Shown: positions 26,805 to 36,895, counted from the stretch's first letter. The stretch is DNA of 64,000 nucleotides from Thermotalea metallivorans (GCF_001562415.1 NZ_LOEE01000027.1:62001-126000); one strand, 5' to 3'. Numbers and translations are program-made. Notes: a model not told the origin generated them from the sequence alone.

Positions 26805-27701
26805 ATGAAGAAACAGTATCAGGCGGATCTGGCTTTATTGGGGGTAACCTTGGCTTGGGGGGTTTCCTTTATCCTGACAAAAAATTCTTTAGCAACACTG
26901 GAAACCTTTAATTTCTTAGGCATCCGATTTCTCATTGCAGCAATTGCTTCGGCCTTGTTTTTTTATAAGCGCTTTATGAAATTGGATCGTGCCACACTGA
27001 AATATGGAATCTTCATCGGAATCATCATGTTCTCCGGCTATGCTGCACAAACCATCGGCTTAAATTATACAACGGCTTCCAAATCTGGATTTATCACTGG
27101 TTTTTCTGTTGTTATCGTTCCCATTTTTTCTGCCATTGTTCTGAAAAAAATACCCAGATTTTCTTCCGTGATCGGCGTTATAGCGGCCATCATCGGCTTG
27201 GGCCTGCTGACTCTAGATGCAACTTTGCAATTAAATATAGGGGATTTTTATACGCTTATCGGTGCTTTTTGCTTCGCCTTTCACATCATTACGGTAGGAA
27301 AATATGCCGTGCAGGTGGATTCTATTAATCTGGCCATCCTGCAGATCGGAGTAGTAGGAATTCTCAGCACTGTTGTCAGTGTTATCTTTGAAACGCCTAT
27401 CCTCCCCACCGATGAAGGGGCGTGGTTTTCTATTCTATTTTTGAGCTTTGTTTGTACTTCCGGCGCATTTATTGTACAAAATGCTGTGCAAAAATACACT
27501 ACCACCACCCATACCGCCCTTATTTTTACGGGAGAACCCGTATTTTCCGCCATATTTGCCTATTTCCTCTTGGGAGAAGTCATGAATGCCCGGGGCATCT
27601 TCGGCAGCATTCTCATCGTGGCCGGCATGCTGGTTGCCGAATTGGATATTGATTTGTCCTTCCTGAAATCGGGAAAAAAAGAAGCTTTAAGGGAACAATA
27701 A
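26805..27701 (+). CDS. DMT-superfamily permease (EamA)
   Basis: Ten-TM drug/metabolite transporter with two EamA repeats (about residues 8-140 and 150-285). The typical segment GVTLAWGVSFILTKNSLATLETFNFLGIRFL opens the first repeat and FTGEPVFSAIFAYFLLGEVMNARGIFGSILIVAGM closes the second. Length 298 is typical. GGGAGG precedes the ATG. It probably exports an amino acid or metabolite; no specific substrate can be given. The intergenic repeat element begins nine bases after the stop. Confidence 0.9.
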   Translation: MKKQYQADLALLGVTLAWGVSFILTKNSLATLETFNFLGIRFLIAAIASALFFYKRFMKLDRATLKYGIFIGIIMFSGYAAQTIGLNYTTASKSGFITGFSVVIVPIFSAIVLKKIPRFSSVIGVIAAIIGLGLLTLDATLQLNIGDFYTLIGAFCFAFHIITVGKYAVQVDSINLAILQIGVVGILSTVVSVIFETPILPTDEGAWFSILFLSFVCTSGAFIVQNAVQKYTTTTHTALIFTGEPVFSAIFAYFLLGEVMNARGIFGSILIVAGMLVAELDIDLSFLKSGKKEALREQ

Positions 27702-27709
27702 TAATAGTA

Positions 27710-27890
27710 AAACAACGCTAAGGTTTGATTTATGACTTTATAAAGATAAGCTTTTTATGCAGCAAATGTTTCGTTGCCAGTTGCCAGTCATCAGTCACCA
27801 GTACTGGCAACTGATAACTGGCGACGAACTGCTATTCAAAAATATAACTTTTTACAATAAATCTAATTTTAAAGTTGTAGATCCATAGAA
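27710..27890. repeat. Intergenic hairpin element, copy 1 (heptamer palindrome core)
   Basis: About 180 bases with the same layout as 57240-57425. The left flank ends TTTTTATGCAGCAAATG. The core at 27773-27825 is built of 7-bp units of the CCAGTTG/CCAGTCA type that turn into their inverse complement (CAACTGA, TAACTGG) at CCAGT|ACTGG. The right flank is GAACTGCTATT...AATATAACTTTTT...AATTTTAAAGTT. The two flanks are themselves partly inverse complements, so the whole could fold as one long hairpin. No ORF inside. Confidence 0.8.
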
Positions 27891-27906
27891 AAAAACAGAG
27901 GAAGGT

Positions 27907-28560
27907 TTATCTTTCCTCTGTTTCTTCATTTTCTTCAACGCCGTCTGTATTTTCTTTATCAAAATAAAATCCGTTTACCCGAAATATCTCCCCAATGACT
28001 TCCCAAAGCTCCTCTTTTCCTTCCCTTGTCTCTGACGATATAGGGATCAGCAAATCCTCTTCATCCATTTCCAGCGTCTCCCGAATGAGCTGCAAGTGTT
28101 TTTGTCTCTGCCCCCGGCTGATTTTATCTGCCTTTGTAGCAAGGACAATGCCATGAAAACCAAAATACTTAATCCAGTGATACATCTGCTGGTCCTGTTC
28201 CGTAGGTTTGTGCCGTATATCCACCAACTGAAAAACCTCCAGCAAGTTTTTACGGTTATTCAAGTAAGTTTCTATCATTTTTCCCCACTGTTCCTTGCTG
28301 GTCTTTGCCACCTTAGCATACCCATATCCGGGCAGGTCCACCAAATGAAATTGCCCATTGATTCGATAGAAATTAATGGTTTGGGTTTTTCCCGGGCTGG
28401 CACTGGTCCTTGCCAATTTTTTTCGATTGGTAAGCATATTAATGGTAGACGATTTGCCTACATTGGACCTGCCGGCAAAGGCAATCTCCGGCATATTTTC
28501 TTCAGGATATTGGGTAGGTTTTACGGCACTAATTACGATTTCAGCACTTTTAATTTTCAT
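27907..28560 (-). CDS. ysxC: Ribosome-biogenesis GTP-binding protein YsxC/EngB
   Basis: Essential GTPase for 50S ribosomal subunit assembly. G1 motif GRSNVGKSS (residues 31-39), G2 threonine in [14 protein letters not shown]3 DLPGYG, G4 TKAD and G5 near ISSET are all visible. The 217-residue length includes an acidic C-terminal extension ([14 protein letters not shown]) beyond the usual ~195. The start overlaps the end of lon by eleven bases, so translation is coupled, the same lonA-ysxC order as in Bacillus. Confidence 0.96.
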   Translation of the reverse strand: MKIKSAEIVISAVKPTQYPEENMPEIAFAGRSNVGKSSTINMLTNRKKLARTSASPGKTQTINFYRINGQFHLVDLPGYGYAKVAKTSKEQWGKMIETYLNNRKNLLEVFQLVDIRHKPTEQDQQMYHWIKYFGFHGIVLATKADKISRGQRQKHLQLIRETLEMDEEDLLIPISSETREGKEELWEVIGEIFRVNGFYFDKENTDGVEENEETEER

Positions 28561-30898
28561 GACATTCTTCCTTCCTTACCAGGGCATGCTCCAATACTTG
28601 ATCCATATGCTCTACAAAGACAATCTCCAACTTCCTTCTGATATTTTCTGGAATTTCCTCGATATCCTTTTGATTTTCCACAGGCAATAATACTTTTTTG
28701 ATTCCTGCCCGATTGGCCGCAAGGACCTTCTCCTTAATGCCTCCTACGGGCAGCACGCGTCCCCTCAAGGTAATCTCTCCTGTCATAGCCACATTTTTAT
28801 GAATTGGAATATTGGTCAAGGCCGAAATGACAGCCGTCGCCATGGTAATTCCCGCCGACGGTCCATCCTTAGGAATGGCTCCTTCAGGAATATGAATATG
28901 GATATCTAAAGTCTGATAAAAATCTTCCGGTAATTTTAACTCTTCCATTTTAGAGCGGATATAACTGATTCCTGCCCTTGCAGATTCTTTCATGACATCG
29001 CCCAATTGACCCGTAAGCACCAATTTCCCGTTTCCTTTCATGGTGGTAACTTCGATGGACAAAGTATCCCCACCCACTACAGTCCAAGCCAAACCCGTTG
29101 CAATGCCCACTTCATTTTTTTCTTGGGCTTTGTCATATCTAAATCTTGGGATGCCCAGATAATTTTTAAGATTGTTGGGATTGACACGAACTACCTTCGC
29201 CTTCTCTTCCAGCATTCTTCTGGCAGCTTTTCTGCATATGGTGGCAATTTGTCTTTCTAAATTTCTTACGCCCGATTCCCGGGTGTAAGAATTGATAATA
29301 TCGCGAATGGTCTGCTCTGAAATTTGCAAATTCTCCGGCTTTAAGGCATGCTCCTTGATCTGTTTCGGCAAAAGATATTTTTGAGCAATAACCACCTTTT
29401 CTTCCTCGGTATAGCCCGATACCTCAATCACTTCCATTCTGTCCAAAAGAGGTCTGGGAATGGTTCCAAGGCTATTCGCCGTAGTAATGAACATTACCTT
29501 GGACAAATCAAAGGGTACTTCCAGATAATGATCGGTAAATTCCTTATTCTGCTCCGGATCAAGGGTTTCCAATAAGGCTGCAGCAGGATCTCCTCGAAAA
29601 TCGCTGCTGAGTTTATCAATTTCATCAAATAGAAATACAGGATTCTTAGAACCCGCTTCCTTGATGGCAGAAATAATCCTTCCCGGAATAGCGCCGATAT
29701 ATGTTCTGCGATGTCCTCGAATTTCTGCCTCATCCCGCACACCACCTAAGGACATTCTCACAAAGTTTCTATTCAAGGAGCGTGCAATCGACTTGGCAAT
29801 AGATGTCTTTCCTACGCCGGGAGGTCCCACCAAACAAATAATGGGGCCTTTCATGTCTTTGGCAAGTTGCCGGATGGCCAAATATTCCAATATCCTTTCT
29901 TTTACACGCTTTAGTCCGTAATGATCTTCATCTAAAATTGCTTTTGCCCGCTGAATGTCCAATTGATCCTTTGTCTGTTTATTCCAAGGCAAATCCAATA
30001 TCCAATCTACATAGGTGCGAATCACGCTGCCTTCGGCAGATCCCGGGGCCAATCTGGAAAGCCTGTCCACTTCCTTCAAAACCTTTTCTTCTACCTTCTT
30101 CGGCAATTTTGCCTTTTGGATGCGCTCTCGATAGGCCTCCCCTTCATCATCGATGCCGCCATAATCCCCAAGTTCTTCCTGAATAGCCTTTAGCTGCTCT
30201 TTGAGATAATATTCTTTTTGCAGTTTATTGATCTGCCGCTTTACCTTTGCATTGATCTCCCTTTCAATCTCTAGAATTTCTATCTCCCGGAGAAGGAACC
30301 TATAGAGAACTTCCAATCGCTCCTTCGGATGAAAGGCTTCCAGTATTTCCTGCTTCTGCTCTATTTTCAAAATCATATGGGAGGCAATGACATCGGCCAA
30401 TCGACCGGGCGCTTCTATGGTTGTAACAGACATAAGTATTTCCGGTGAAATCCTGTTGCTGATGGCCACATAATTTTCAAAGGCATCCAGGACAGCCCGC
30501 ATTAGGGCTTCCAACTCCTTATCAATTTTTATTTCCTCCCCGAAAATTTCCTCTTCTACCTCTGCCTGAAAGAAGGGGTCCTCCTGAAGGAGCTTCACAA
30601 TTCTTGCCCTGCTGATCCCCTCTACCAAAACCCGAATGGCATCCCCCGGGAGTTTTAGCATCTGCTTAATTTTTGCAACCGTTCCTACCTGATAAAAATC
30701 TTCTGCCGTAGGAAGATCGGTTTCAGCTTCTTTTTGCGTCGTAAGAAAGATCAATTGATCATTTACCATGGCTTCTTCTAATGCATGAATGGATTTTTCC
30801 CTGCCTACATCAAAATGCAATACCATATATGGAAAAACAGATAATCCTCGCAGCGGTATTAAAGGCAGGGATTCTCTTTTTGTCTTTCGGCCTTCCAT
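28550..30898 (-). CDS. lon: ATP-dependent protease La (LonA)
   Basis: Cytosolic quality-control protease. N-terminal LON substrate-binding domain ([23 protein letters not shown] from residue ~9), central helical region, AAA+ module (Walker [10 protein letters not shown], Walker B VFLFDEID) and C-terminal protease domain with the Ser in [14 protein letters not shown] and the Lys in [11 protein letters not shown]. An upstream open frame would add 56 residues, but AGGAG nine bases before the ATG at 30898 and the family N-terminus fix the start, giving 782 residues. It lies between lonB and ysxC. Confidence 0.95.
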   Translation of the reverse strand: MEGRKTKRESLPLIPLRGLSVFPYMVLHFDVGREKSIHALEEAMVNDQLIFLTTQKEAETDLPTAEDFYQVGTVAKIKQMLKLPGDAIRVLVEGISRARIVKLLQEDPFFQAEVEEEIFGEEIKIDKELEALMRAVLDAFENYVAISNRISPEILMSVTTIEAPGRLADVIASHMILKIEQKQEILEAFHPKERLEVLYRFLLREIEILEIEREINAKVKRQINKLQKEYYLKEQLKAIQEELGDYGGIDDEGEAYRERIQKAKLPKKVEEKVLKEVDRLSRLAPGSAEGSVIRTYVDWILDLPWNKQTKDQLDIQRAKAILDEDHYGLKRVKERILEYLAIRQLAKDMKGPIICLVGPPGVGKTSIAKSIARSLNRNFVRMSLGGVRDEAEIRGHRRTYIGAIPGRIISAIKEAGSKNPVFLFDEIDKLSSDFRGDPAAALLETLDPEQNKEFTDHYLEVPFDLSKVMFITTANSLGTIPRPLLDRMEVIEVSGYTEEEKVVIAQKYLLPKQIKEHALKPENLQISEQTIRDIINSYTRESGVRNLERQIATICRKAARRMLEEKAKVVRVNPNNLKNYLGIPRFRYDKAQEKNEVGIATGLAWTVVGGDTLSIEVTTMKGNGKLVLTGQLGDVMKESARAGISYIRSKMEELKLPEDFYQTLDIHIHIPEGAIPKDGPSAGITMATAVISALTNIPIHKNVAMTGEITLRGRVLPVGGIKEKVLAANRAGIKKVLLPVENQKDIEEIPENIRRKLEIVFVEHMDQVLEHALVRKEECHEN

Positions 30899-31130
30899 GC
30901 TCATCAACTCCTCATTATTCAGGATAACATCTATATTTTTCGCATTGTTGCTGTGAATATTCCTCAAATTCGGATATCTTATATATACACATCTCGCCGG
31001 CAAATAAACAATCCTGTCATGCAATTTATAATTATATAGAAAACTGGACATCTTTTCAATAGCCATCCTTGTTCATATCCTATGCTATTTTACCATAAAC
31101 CCAAAGAAAAAGCCATGAACAGTCCTTTTT

Positions 31131-32822
31131 CTACAATAGGATACTGTTATGGCTGTTTATACCTTCTGCCATAGCGATCACCCGAGGCTCAACAGGTAAA
31201 GAAGATACCTGTATTCGCTCCTTGATGACGGCATAATCTATGACCTCCTGAATATCTTCCACAGGAATGACTTCAATGCCCATATCGCGAAATCTCTCCT
31301 GCCAATTTTCCGCAGGAATCAGTACTCGTGTGCATCCCGCCTGTTTTGCAGCTTCTACCTTTGCCACCACGCCACCCACGGGGTTTACTTTGCCCCTGAT
31401 GGAAATCTCCCCCGTCATGGCAATCTTGTTGTCTATTTCTGTATTGGTGATGGCTGAATAAATGGCCGTTGCCACAGTCACTCCTGCAGAAGGTCCATCC
31501 ATCATCATCCCTCCCGGAAAATTCAGATGGATGTCATAATCCCTCGGATCCATATGAAAGCATTTCCGCATCACTGTCAGTACATTCTCCACAGAACCTT
31601 GAGCCGTGCTTTTTCGCTTCAGCTTTCTTCCTGTGGAAGTTACCTCTTCCTCGTGAACAATACCTGTGATGATAATTTTTCCGGTCCCTTTTTCCGTAGG
31701 TATGGCTGTCGCCTCTGTCTCCGACACAACCCCTATGTTAGGACCTATGACTGCCAAGCCGTTGACGACACCCACCTGGGGAGCTTTGGCAAGTTTTGAT
31801 TGAGGTCTGGGATAATAGTGCCCACTCTCCACCACCCACTCCAGATCCTTTTTGGTCAGGATTTTTCTAGATTCATTCAAAGCCACACCACTGGCAATTT
31901 GAATCATATTGATGGCATCTCTTCCACTGGCGGCATACTTTTTGACGATCTCTACAGCCTCTTCTTCGATAGCAAAATGAATTTTGTCTACGGCCCTTCT
32001 GCATATCACCGCGATTTCTTCGGGCAGCAGAGGGCGAAAATAAATTTCTGTACATCTTGACCGCAAGGCCGGTGGAATCTCAGAGGCACTTCGGGTGGTG
32101 GCCCCCACAAGCCTAAAATCTGCCGGCAATCCTTTTTGAAAAATCTCATGAATATACTTCGGCGTATTAGGATCTTCCGAATTATAGTAGGCACTATCTA
32201 AAAACACCTTTCTGTCTTCCAACACCTTTAATAGCTTGTTCATTTGCACCGGATGGAGTTCTCCGATTTCATCTAAAAATAAAATACCCCCATGGGCCTT
32301 CGTCACAGCTCCCGGCTTTGGCTGAGGAATTCCTGACTGGCCCAAAGGCCCTGCCCCTTGATAGATGGGATCGTGAACTGTTCCCATTAATGGATCTGCA
32401 ATGCTGCGTTCATCAAACCTTAAGGTCGTAGCATCTAATTCAATAAATTTCGACTGATAATTAAAAGGTGAATGGGCTGCCTTTTTAGCTTCCTCCAGTA
32501 CTAGCCTTGCGGCAGCTGTCTTGCCTACACCCGGAGGACCATAGATCAATACATGCTGAGGATTTGCACTGCACAGGGCTGCCCGAAGAGCTTTGATACC
32601 ATCTTCCTGTCCAATGATATCTTGAAAGGATTGGGGTCTTGTCTTTTCTGAAAGGGGAATGGTTAAAGAGATATTCCTTAGTTCATTCAGCTTTTCCAGC
32701 TCTTTTTTTGATTCTTTTTCTATGGCGGATCGATTGCCCGTTTGATTTTTCAACAGATTTAAAAAGTATAGCCCAATGACCACCGCAAAGAAAAATTGGA
32801 CTAAGAAAAAAGCACTTGGCAA
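31131..32822 (-). CDS. lonB: ATP-dependent protease LonB (sporulation type), TTG start
   Basis: Membrane-anchored Lon paralogue of spore formers. Residues 2-21 form a hydrophobic anchor (SAFFLVQFFFAVVIGLYFL). Then come an AAA+ domain ([18 protein letters not shown]) and a C-terminal serine-lysine protease domain (MMDGPSAGVTVATA; Lys in AKVEAAKQAG). The frame is open 29 codons upstream, but AGGAGG lies eight bases before a TTG codon at 32822 that yields MPSAFFLVQ and 563 residues, close to the Bacillus LonB length. In Bacillus lonB is expressed in the forespore. Position between clpX and lonA is conserved. Confidence 0.92.
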   Translation of the reverse strand: MPSAFFLVQFFFAVVIGLYFLNLLKNQTGNRSAIEKESKKELEKLNELRNISLTIPLSEKTRPQSFQDIIGQEDGIKALRAALCSANPQHVLIYGPPGVGKTAAARLVLEEAKKAAHSPFNYQSKFIELDATTLRFDERSIADPLMGTVHDPIYQGAGPLGQSGIPQPKPGAVTKAHGGILFLDEIGELHPVQMNKLLKVLEDRKVFLDSAYYNSEDPNTPKYIHEIFQKGLPADFRLVGATTRSASEIPPALRSRCTEIYFRPLLPEEIAVICRRAVDKIHFAIEEEAVEIVKKYAASGRDAINMIQIASGVALNESRKILTKKDLEWVVESGHYYPRPQSKLAKAPQVGVVNGLAVIGPNIGVVSETEATAIPTEKGTGKIIITGIVHEEEVTSTGRKLKRKSTAQGSVENVLTVMRKCFHMDPRDYDIHLNFPGGMMMDGPSAGVTVATAIYSAITNTEIDNKIAMTGEISIRGKVNPVGGVVAKVEAAKQAGCTRVLIPAENWQERFRDMGIEVIPVEDIQEVIDYAVIKERIQVSSLPVEPRVIAMAEGINSHNSILL

Positions 32823-32942
32823 TTTTATTTTCCTCCTTTCGTCCCTGTTTCTATTAGTATGTGAATGAAGAATCCTTCCTATGATGGACAAAAAATGGAG
32901 GAAAAACAATATAGTAGGCGAATCCGCAGATCCGCCTACTGA

Positions 32943-34217
32943 CTAAGAAGCAGTTTCTTCTTTTTTCTTTTTGCTCTTTCTCTTTTTGGCATCGGAAAGA
33001 AGCAATGTAGGTTCCGTTGCATTTTCAACGGTTTCTTTTGTAACAACACACTTTTCCACATCTTCCCTGGATGGAATGTCATACATCACATCCAGCATAA
33101 TATTTTCTACGATGCTTCTTAACCCTCTGGCACCAGTTTTTCTTTCAATGGCCTTTTTGGCAATGGCTCTGAGGGCTTCTTCATCGATTTCAAGCTCTAC
33201 ATTATCCATTTCAAAAAGTCTCTTATATTGTTTGATCAAAGCATTTTTGGGTTCGACCAAAATCTTGACGAGGGCTTCCTCATCCAATTCATGCAGGGTC
33301 ACAATCACCGGTACCCTTCCCACAAACTCTGGAATTAAACCATATCGCAATAAATCCTCCGGTTGAATCCGGTTGAGCAATTCTCCAACATCCTTCTTCA
33401 TATTGCTCTGAATATCCGCTACAAAGCCCATGGATTTTTGTCCGATACGTCTTTGAATGATCTTATCGATTCCATCAAAGGCGCCGCCGCAGATGAACAG
33501 GATATTGGTGGTATCAATTTGAATAAACTCTTGATGGGGGTGTTTTCTTCCTCCTTGAGGAGGTACGCTGGCGATCGTTCCCTCTAAAATTTTCAGCAGT
33601 GCCTGCTGTACACCCTCACCGCTTACGTCGCGGGTAATAGAAGGATTATCTGATTTTCTGGCAATCTTATCAATTTCATCAATATAGATAATCCCCTTTT
33701 CCGCCCGTTCTATATCATAGTCGGCTGCCTGAATCAGTTTTAGCAGGATATTTTCTACATCTTCGCCCACATAACCTGCTTCCGTAAGGGAAGTAGCATC
33801 GGCGATGGCAAAGGGAACATTCAAAATTCTTGCTAATGTCTGGGCAAGCAGAGTTTTTCCTGATCCCGTAGGTCCAAGCATGATGATATTGCTTTTTTGG
33901 AGCTCTACATCATCCGGTTTGCCTTCCCGGTTAATTCTTTTATAGTGGTTATACACTGCTACAGCCAATGCTCGTTTTGCCCTTTCTTGTCCCACAACAT
34001 ATTGATCCAGTACATTTTTAATCTCCTGGGGCTTCGGTAAATCTGTCATCTCCATTTCCATATGCTCATCAAATTCTTCCTGAATAATTTCCTGGCATAA
34101 TTCGACACATTCATCACATATATACACACTGGGTCCGGCAATAAGCCTTCTCACCTGATCCTGAGATTTACCGCAAAAAGAGCATTTTAACTGCTTCTTT
34201 TCATCAAATCTTGACAT
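32943..34217 (-). CDS. clpX: ClpX, ATPase subunit of the ClpXP protease
   Basis: Unfoldase that feeds substrates to ClpP. The N-terminal zinc-binding domain has Cys12, Cys15, Cys34 and Cys37 (CSFC...CDEC). Walker A is [12 protein letters not shown], Walker [11 protein letters not shown], and sensor/arginine-finger motifs follow. The ClpP-docking loop reads MGF (normally IGF or LGF). The C-terminus ends in a basic SKKKKEE tail. Length 424 is normal. It follows clpP on the minus strand with an 18-base gap. Confidence 0.97.
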   Translation of the reverse strand: MSRFDEKKQLKCSFCGKSQDQVRRLIAGPSVYICDECVELCQEIIQEEFDEHMEMEMTDLPKPQEIKNVLDQYVVGQERAKRALAVAVYNHYKRINREGKPDDVELQKSNIIMLGPTGSGKTLLAQTLARILNVPFAIADATSLTEAGYVGEDVENILLKLIQAADYDIERAEKGIIYIDEIDKIARKSDNPSITRDVSGEGVQQALLKILEGTIASVPPQGGRKHPHQEFIQIDTTNILFICGGAFDGIDKIIQRRIGQKSMGFVADIQSNMKKDVGELLNRIQPEDLLRYGLIPEFVGRVPVIVTLHELDEEALVKILVEPKNALIKQYKRLFEMDNVELEIDEEALRAIAKKAIERKTGARGLRSIVENIMLDVMYDIPSREDVEKCVVTKETVENATEPTLLLSDAKKRKSKKKKEETAS

Positions 34218-34235
34218 TATTACACCTCTCTTGTC

Positions 34236-34820
34236 TTATTTCCTAGAAGTGATCACCTTATCTATCAAACCATAGGCTACGGCTTCAGCAGCATCCATAA
34301 AGAAATCTCTATCTGTATCTCTTGCTATTTTCTCCAACGGCTGTCCAGTTCTCTCACTTAAAATTCGGTTAATGACATCCCGCATCTTTAAAATTCTTTC
34401 CGCATGGATACGAATGTCCTCCGCTTGGCCCCGTGTTCCTCCCAAGGGCTGGTGAATCATAATTTCAGCGTTGGGAAGGGCAAATCTTTTTCCCTTTGCA
34501 CCGGCTGCCAGCAAAAACGCACCCATGCTTGCTGCCATGCCGATGCAGATCGTGGACACATCCGGTTTGATGAATTGCATTGTATCATAAATGGCCATTC
34601 CGGCAGTGATAGATCCTCCGGGACTGTTAATATAGATGCTGATGTCCTTGTCGGGATCCTCAGATTCTAAAAACAGCAGCTGTGCTACCACCAAACTTGC
34701 CGTATGATCATTAATTTCATCTCCTATGAATATAATTCTTTCTTTCAAAAGTCTTGAATAAATATCATAGGACCTTTCTCCCCGATTGGTCTGCTCTATT
34801 ACCATTGGAATTAAAGGCAT
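34236..34820 (-). CDS. clpP: ClpP, proteolytic subunit
   Basis: Self-compartmentalised serine protease. With the start at 34820, 194 residues long, the catalytic triad falls at Ser98 (GMAASMG), His123 (MIHQPLGG) and Asp172 (DRDFF), the standard ClpP numbering. An upstream in-frame ATG would add five residues, but TGGGGGT is best spaced for [10 protein letters not shown]. It is located between tig and clpX. No CtsR-type operator was recognised upstream. Confidence 0.97.
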   Translation of the reverse strand: MPLIPMVIEQTNRGERSYDIYSRLLKERIIFIGDEINDHTASLVVAQLLFLESEDPDKDISIYINSPGGSITAGMAIYDTMQFIKPDVSTICIGMAASMGAFLLAAGAKGKRFALPNAEIMIHQPLGGTRGQAEDIRIHAERILKMRDVINRILSERTGQPLEKIARDTDRDFFMDAAEAVAYGLIDKVITSRK

Positions 34821-34844
34821 CTTCTTTACCCCCATTCGTTGCCG

Positions 34845-36131
34845 TTATTTTGTCACATTTGCATTTTCCACTAAAAAATCTATCGTCTTTCTTACTTTGA
34901 TACCCTCTTTCATGTATCCGTAATCCGATTCCTTTAGGGAAGCCCTGAACTTCTCCGCGTCGGTATTATACTGTTTTGCATATCTTTCAATTTCTGCGTC
35001 GATCTCTTCCGGATCTGCTTCAATATTTTCCTGCTTAGCGATTGCTTCCAGGGTTAGCTGGGTTTTTACTCTATTGTATGCATCATTTCTCATTTGGTTT
35101 CTAATGTCTTCTTCTTTTTGATTCATATATTGAAGATATGTTTCCAAATTTAAACCTTGGAATCTCAACTGATAATCCAGCTCGTTCAGCATATCATCCA
35201 ATTGATGCTCCACCATGATCTCGGGAATATCTATTTGTGCATTCTCTGTAACCTTTTTCACGACTGCATCCCTTAACTCTCTTTCATCTCTATTTTTTGC
35301 ACTTTCTTCGAGCTTTTTGCGAAGATCCGCCCTTAATTCCTCCAAGGTATCGAATTCGCTGACATCCTTTGCAAACTCGTCATCTAATACAGGCAGCTCT
35401 TTTTCCTTGACTTCATGGATTTTTACCTGAAAGATGGCCTCTTTACCCGCCAAGTCAGCTGCATGATATGCCTCAGGGAATGTTACCTTTACTTCTACGT
35501 CTTGCCCGGCCTCTGCTCCGATCAGCTGATCTTCAAATCCGGGGATAAATTGTCCCGACCCGATGACCAGCGTTTGTCTTTCAGCAGTTCCGCCTTCGAA
35601 CTGTTCATCTCCTACAAACCCTGCATAATCAATAATTAAAGTATCTCCTTCTTTGACAGGTCTTTCTACAGCAATCAGCCTTGCATTTCTTTCCCTTAAT
35701 CTTTCGATTTCCTTTTCCACATCTTCTTCTTTTACATTATACTCTTTTTTCTCTACTTCTATACCTTTGTATTCTCCCAGGACCACCTCCGGCACCACCG
35801 TTACTGTAGCCGTAAGTACCAGATTTTGCCCCTTTCCAATTTGTTCAATATCAACAGCCGGTCTGTCCACGGGATCTAAGCCATGATCCTTTACTGCCTT
35901 CTCATATGCTTCAGGGAAGATGGTGTTGATTGCTTCCTCATAAAATACACCCTCCCCATAATGAATCTCTATTAGCTTTCTAGGTGCTTTGCCCTTTCTA
36001 AATCCGGGGATATTGAATTTCCCCTTCATTTTATGGTAAGCTTTTTGCACCGCATTTTCAAAATCTTCAGCACTTGCTTCAATCCTTAAGGTTACTTCAT
36101 TATTCTCTTTTTTTACTACTGTTGAATTCAT
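34845..36131 (-). CDS. tig: Trigger factor
   Basis: Ribosome-bound chaperone and peptidyl-prolyl isomerase. The N-terminal ribosome-docking signature GFRKGKAPRKLIE (residues 44-56) is present, followed by the FKBP domain (about 160-245, GDTLIIDYAGFVGDEQFEGG) and a helical C-terminal arm. Length 428 is typical. First gene of the tig-clpP-clpX-lonB-lonA-ysxC cluster, whose order is shared with Bacillus (which lacks clpP there) and other clostridia. GAGGAGG precedes the ATG, and TATAAT near 36227 on the minus strand is a likely -10. Confidence 0.97.
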   Translation of the reverse strand: MNSTVVKKENNEVTLRIEASAEDFENAVQKAYHKMKGKFNIPGFRKGKAPRKLIEIHYGEGVFYEEAINTIFPEAYEKAVKDHGLDPVDRPAVDIEQIGKGQNLVLTATVTVVPEVVLGEYKGIEVEKKEYNVKEEDVEKEIERLRERNARLIAVERPVKEGDTLIIDYAGFVGDEQFEGGTAERQTLVIGSGQFIPGFEDQLIGAEAGQDVEVKVTFPEAYHAADLAGKEAIFQVKIHEVKEKELPVLDDEFAKDVSEFDTLEELRADLRKKLEESAKNRDERELRDAVVKKVTENAQIDIPEIMVEHQLDDMLNELDYQLRFQGLNLETYLQYMNQKEEDIRNQMRNDAYNRVKTQLTLEAIAKQENIEADPEEIDAEIERYAKQYNTDAEKFRASLKESDYGYMKEGIKVRKTIDFLVENANVTK

Positions 36132-36341
36132 TGAATTTGTTCCTCCTCTATATTTAAAATGTGCTTAAAGTTTACGGGTTTGTTGTGAAAAAGATTTGCC
36201 ATGATAGTCTATACCTTAATCCTTACTATTATAACATAAAAATGCCATGAAAACTAATATTTTGCAACAAGTTAAATTTTTGTTGTTTATCCTCTGCCTG
36301 GGACTTTTTCCCTGGGGCTAAGAAAAGGATGCCAATACTTT

Positions 36342-36376
36342 AAAGACCAATGGATTTTCCATTGGTCTTTTATACA
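36342..36376 (+). terminator. Orphan intrinsic terminator
   Basis: AAAGACCAATGG, five-base loop, CCATTGGTCTTT then TATAC: a perfect twelve-base-pair stem. No plus-strand gene lies directly upstream, so it may end a small RNA or an antisense transcript from the tig leader. Confidence 0.6.
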
Positions 36377-36480
36377 AAATAAGTTTTTCCATATACATTA
36401 TACCATTACCCATAAAATTGTAAACCAATAATTCAAAAATTGCAAAATTTTTTCCTCTGTGAAAAAAGGAATCCTCTGTA

Positions 36481-36507
36481 ACCTTTTTCGCATCCTGTCA
36501 TACTATA
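36481..36507 (+). promoter_or_regulatory. Sigma-K-type sporulation promoter, predicted
   Basis: AC, 16 bases, then CATACTATA, which matches the sigma-K pattern (AC-N16/17-CATANNNTA). It lies about 50 bases before a YjcZ-like spore gene, the expected target class. Confidence 0.5.
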
Positions 36508-36555
36508 ACATTAGGTGCAAAACCCAATGTTCAGAAATCAAGGAGGTTATAGGCT

Positions 36556-36759
36556 ATGAGTGAAGCAAAAAAAGGTTTTTTCGCCGGATTTGGTGACAAT
36601 ACATCCTTGTTGTTTTTCTTCCTGCTTTTGGTCGTCCTATTCTTCAACGGCGGATTCTTTGGCGGAAGCTGCTTTGGAGATAATGATTCCCTATTGTTCT
36701 TCTTCTTGCTATTGGTTGTTTTATTCGGATGGGGAGGTTTCGGCCACATCGGCTACTAA
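36556..36759 (+). CDS. YjcZ-like sporulation peptide with internal duplication
   Basis: 67 residues consisting of a short polar N-terminus and two copies of a GDN-x-SLLFFFLLLVVLF unit (residues 13-29 and 40-56), each followed by a Gly/Phe-rich stretch. Small hydrophobic, glycine-ended peptides of this kind (YjcZ and relatives) are made late in sporulation and associate with the spore coat or membrane; the function is unknown. A perfect AAGGAGGT precedes the ATG. The nucleotide sequences of the two units have diverged while the protein has not, so both copies are under selection. The gene is single and ends at the hairpin at 36842. Confidence 0.8.
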   Translation: MSEAKKGFFAGFGDNTSLLFFFLLLVVLFFNGGFFGGSCFGDNDSLLFFFLLLVVLFGWGGFGHIGY

Positions 36760-36795
36760 TCCCGGAACCGATTTTCCCTCATTCTTTTATTCAGG

Positions 36796-36838
36796 AAAAC
36801 GCCGCAGGCCTGCACAGGAAGCCAAATCTCAAGGGTTT
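36796..36838 (+). repeat. Dispersed intergenic motif, copy b
   Basis: Contains GCAGGCCTGCACAGGAAG followed by CCAAATCTCAAGGGTTTG. The reverse strand reads in frame as TLEIWLPVQAC-GVFL. See findings. Confidence 0.6.
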
Positions 36839-36841
36839 GTC

Positions 36842-36886
36842 TGCAAAATTTAGGGATACAGATCATTGCTGTATCCCTATTTTGCA
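36842..36886. terminator. Bidirectional terminator between YjcZ-like gene and oppF
   Basis: GGGATACAG and CTGTATCCC form the inner stem, and GCAAAAT/ATTTTGC the outer stem, giving poly-U runs on both strands. Confidence 0.85.
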
Positions 36887-36895
36887 TGATGGCCT

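Larger units (their letters stand above)
36132..36555. other. Intergenic region between tig and the YjcZ-like gene
   Basis: Holds the tig promoter region (about 36160-36260), an isolated terminator-like hairpin at 36342-36371 and a sigma-K-like promoter at 36481-36507. No gene was recognised between tig and the hairpin. Confidence 0.5.

Noticed and set aside
27773-27825. CRISPR-like short repeats
   Set aside because: Units are 7 bp, contiguous and partly inverted, with no spacers and no cas genes.
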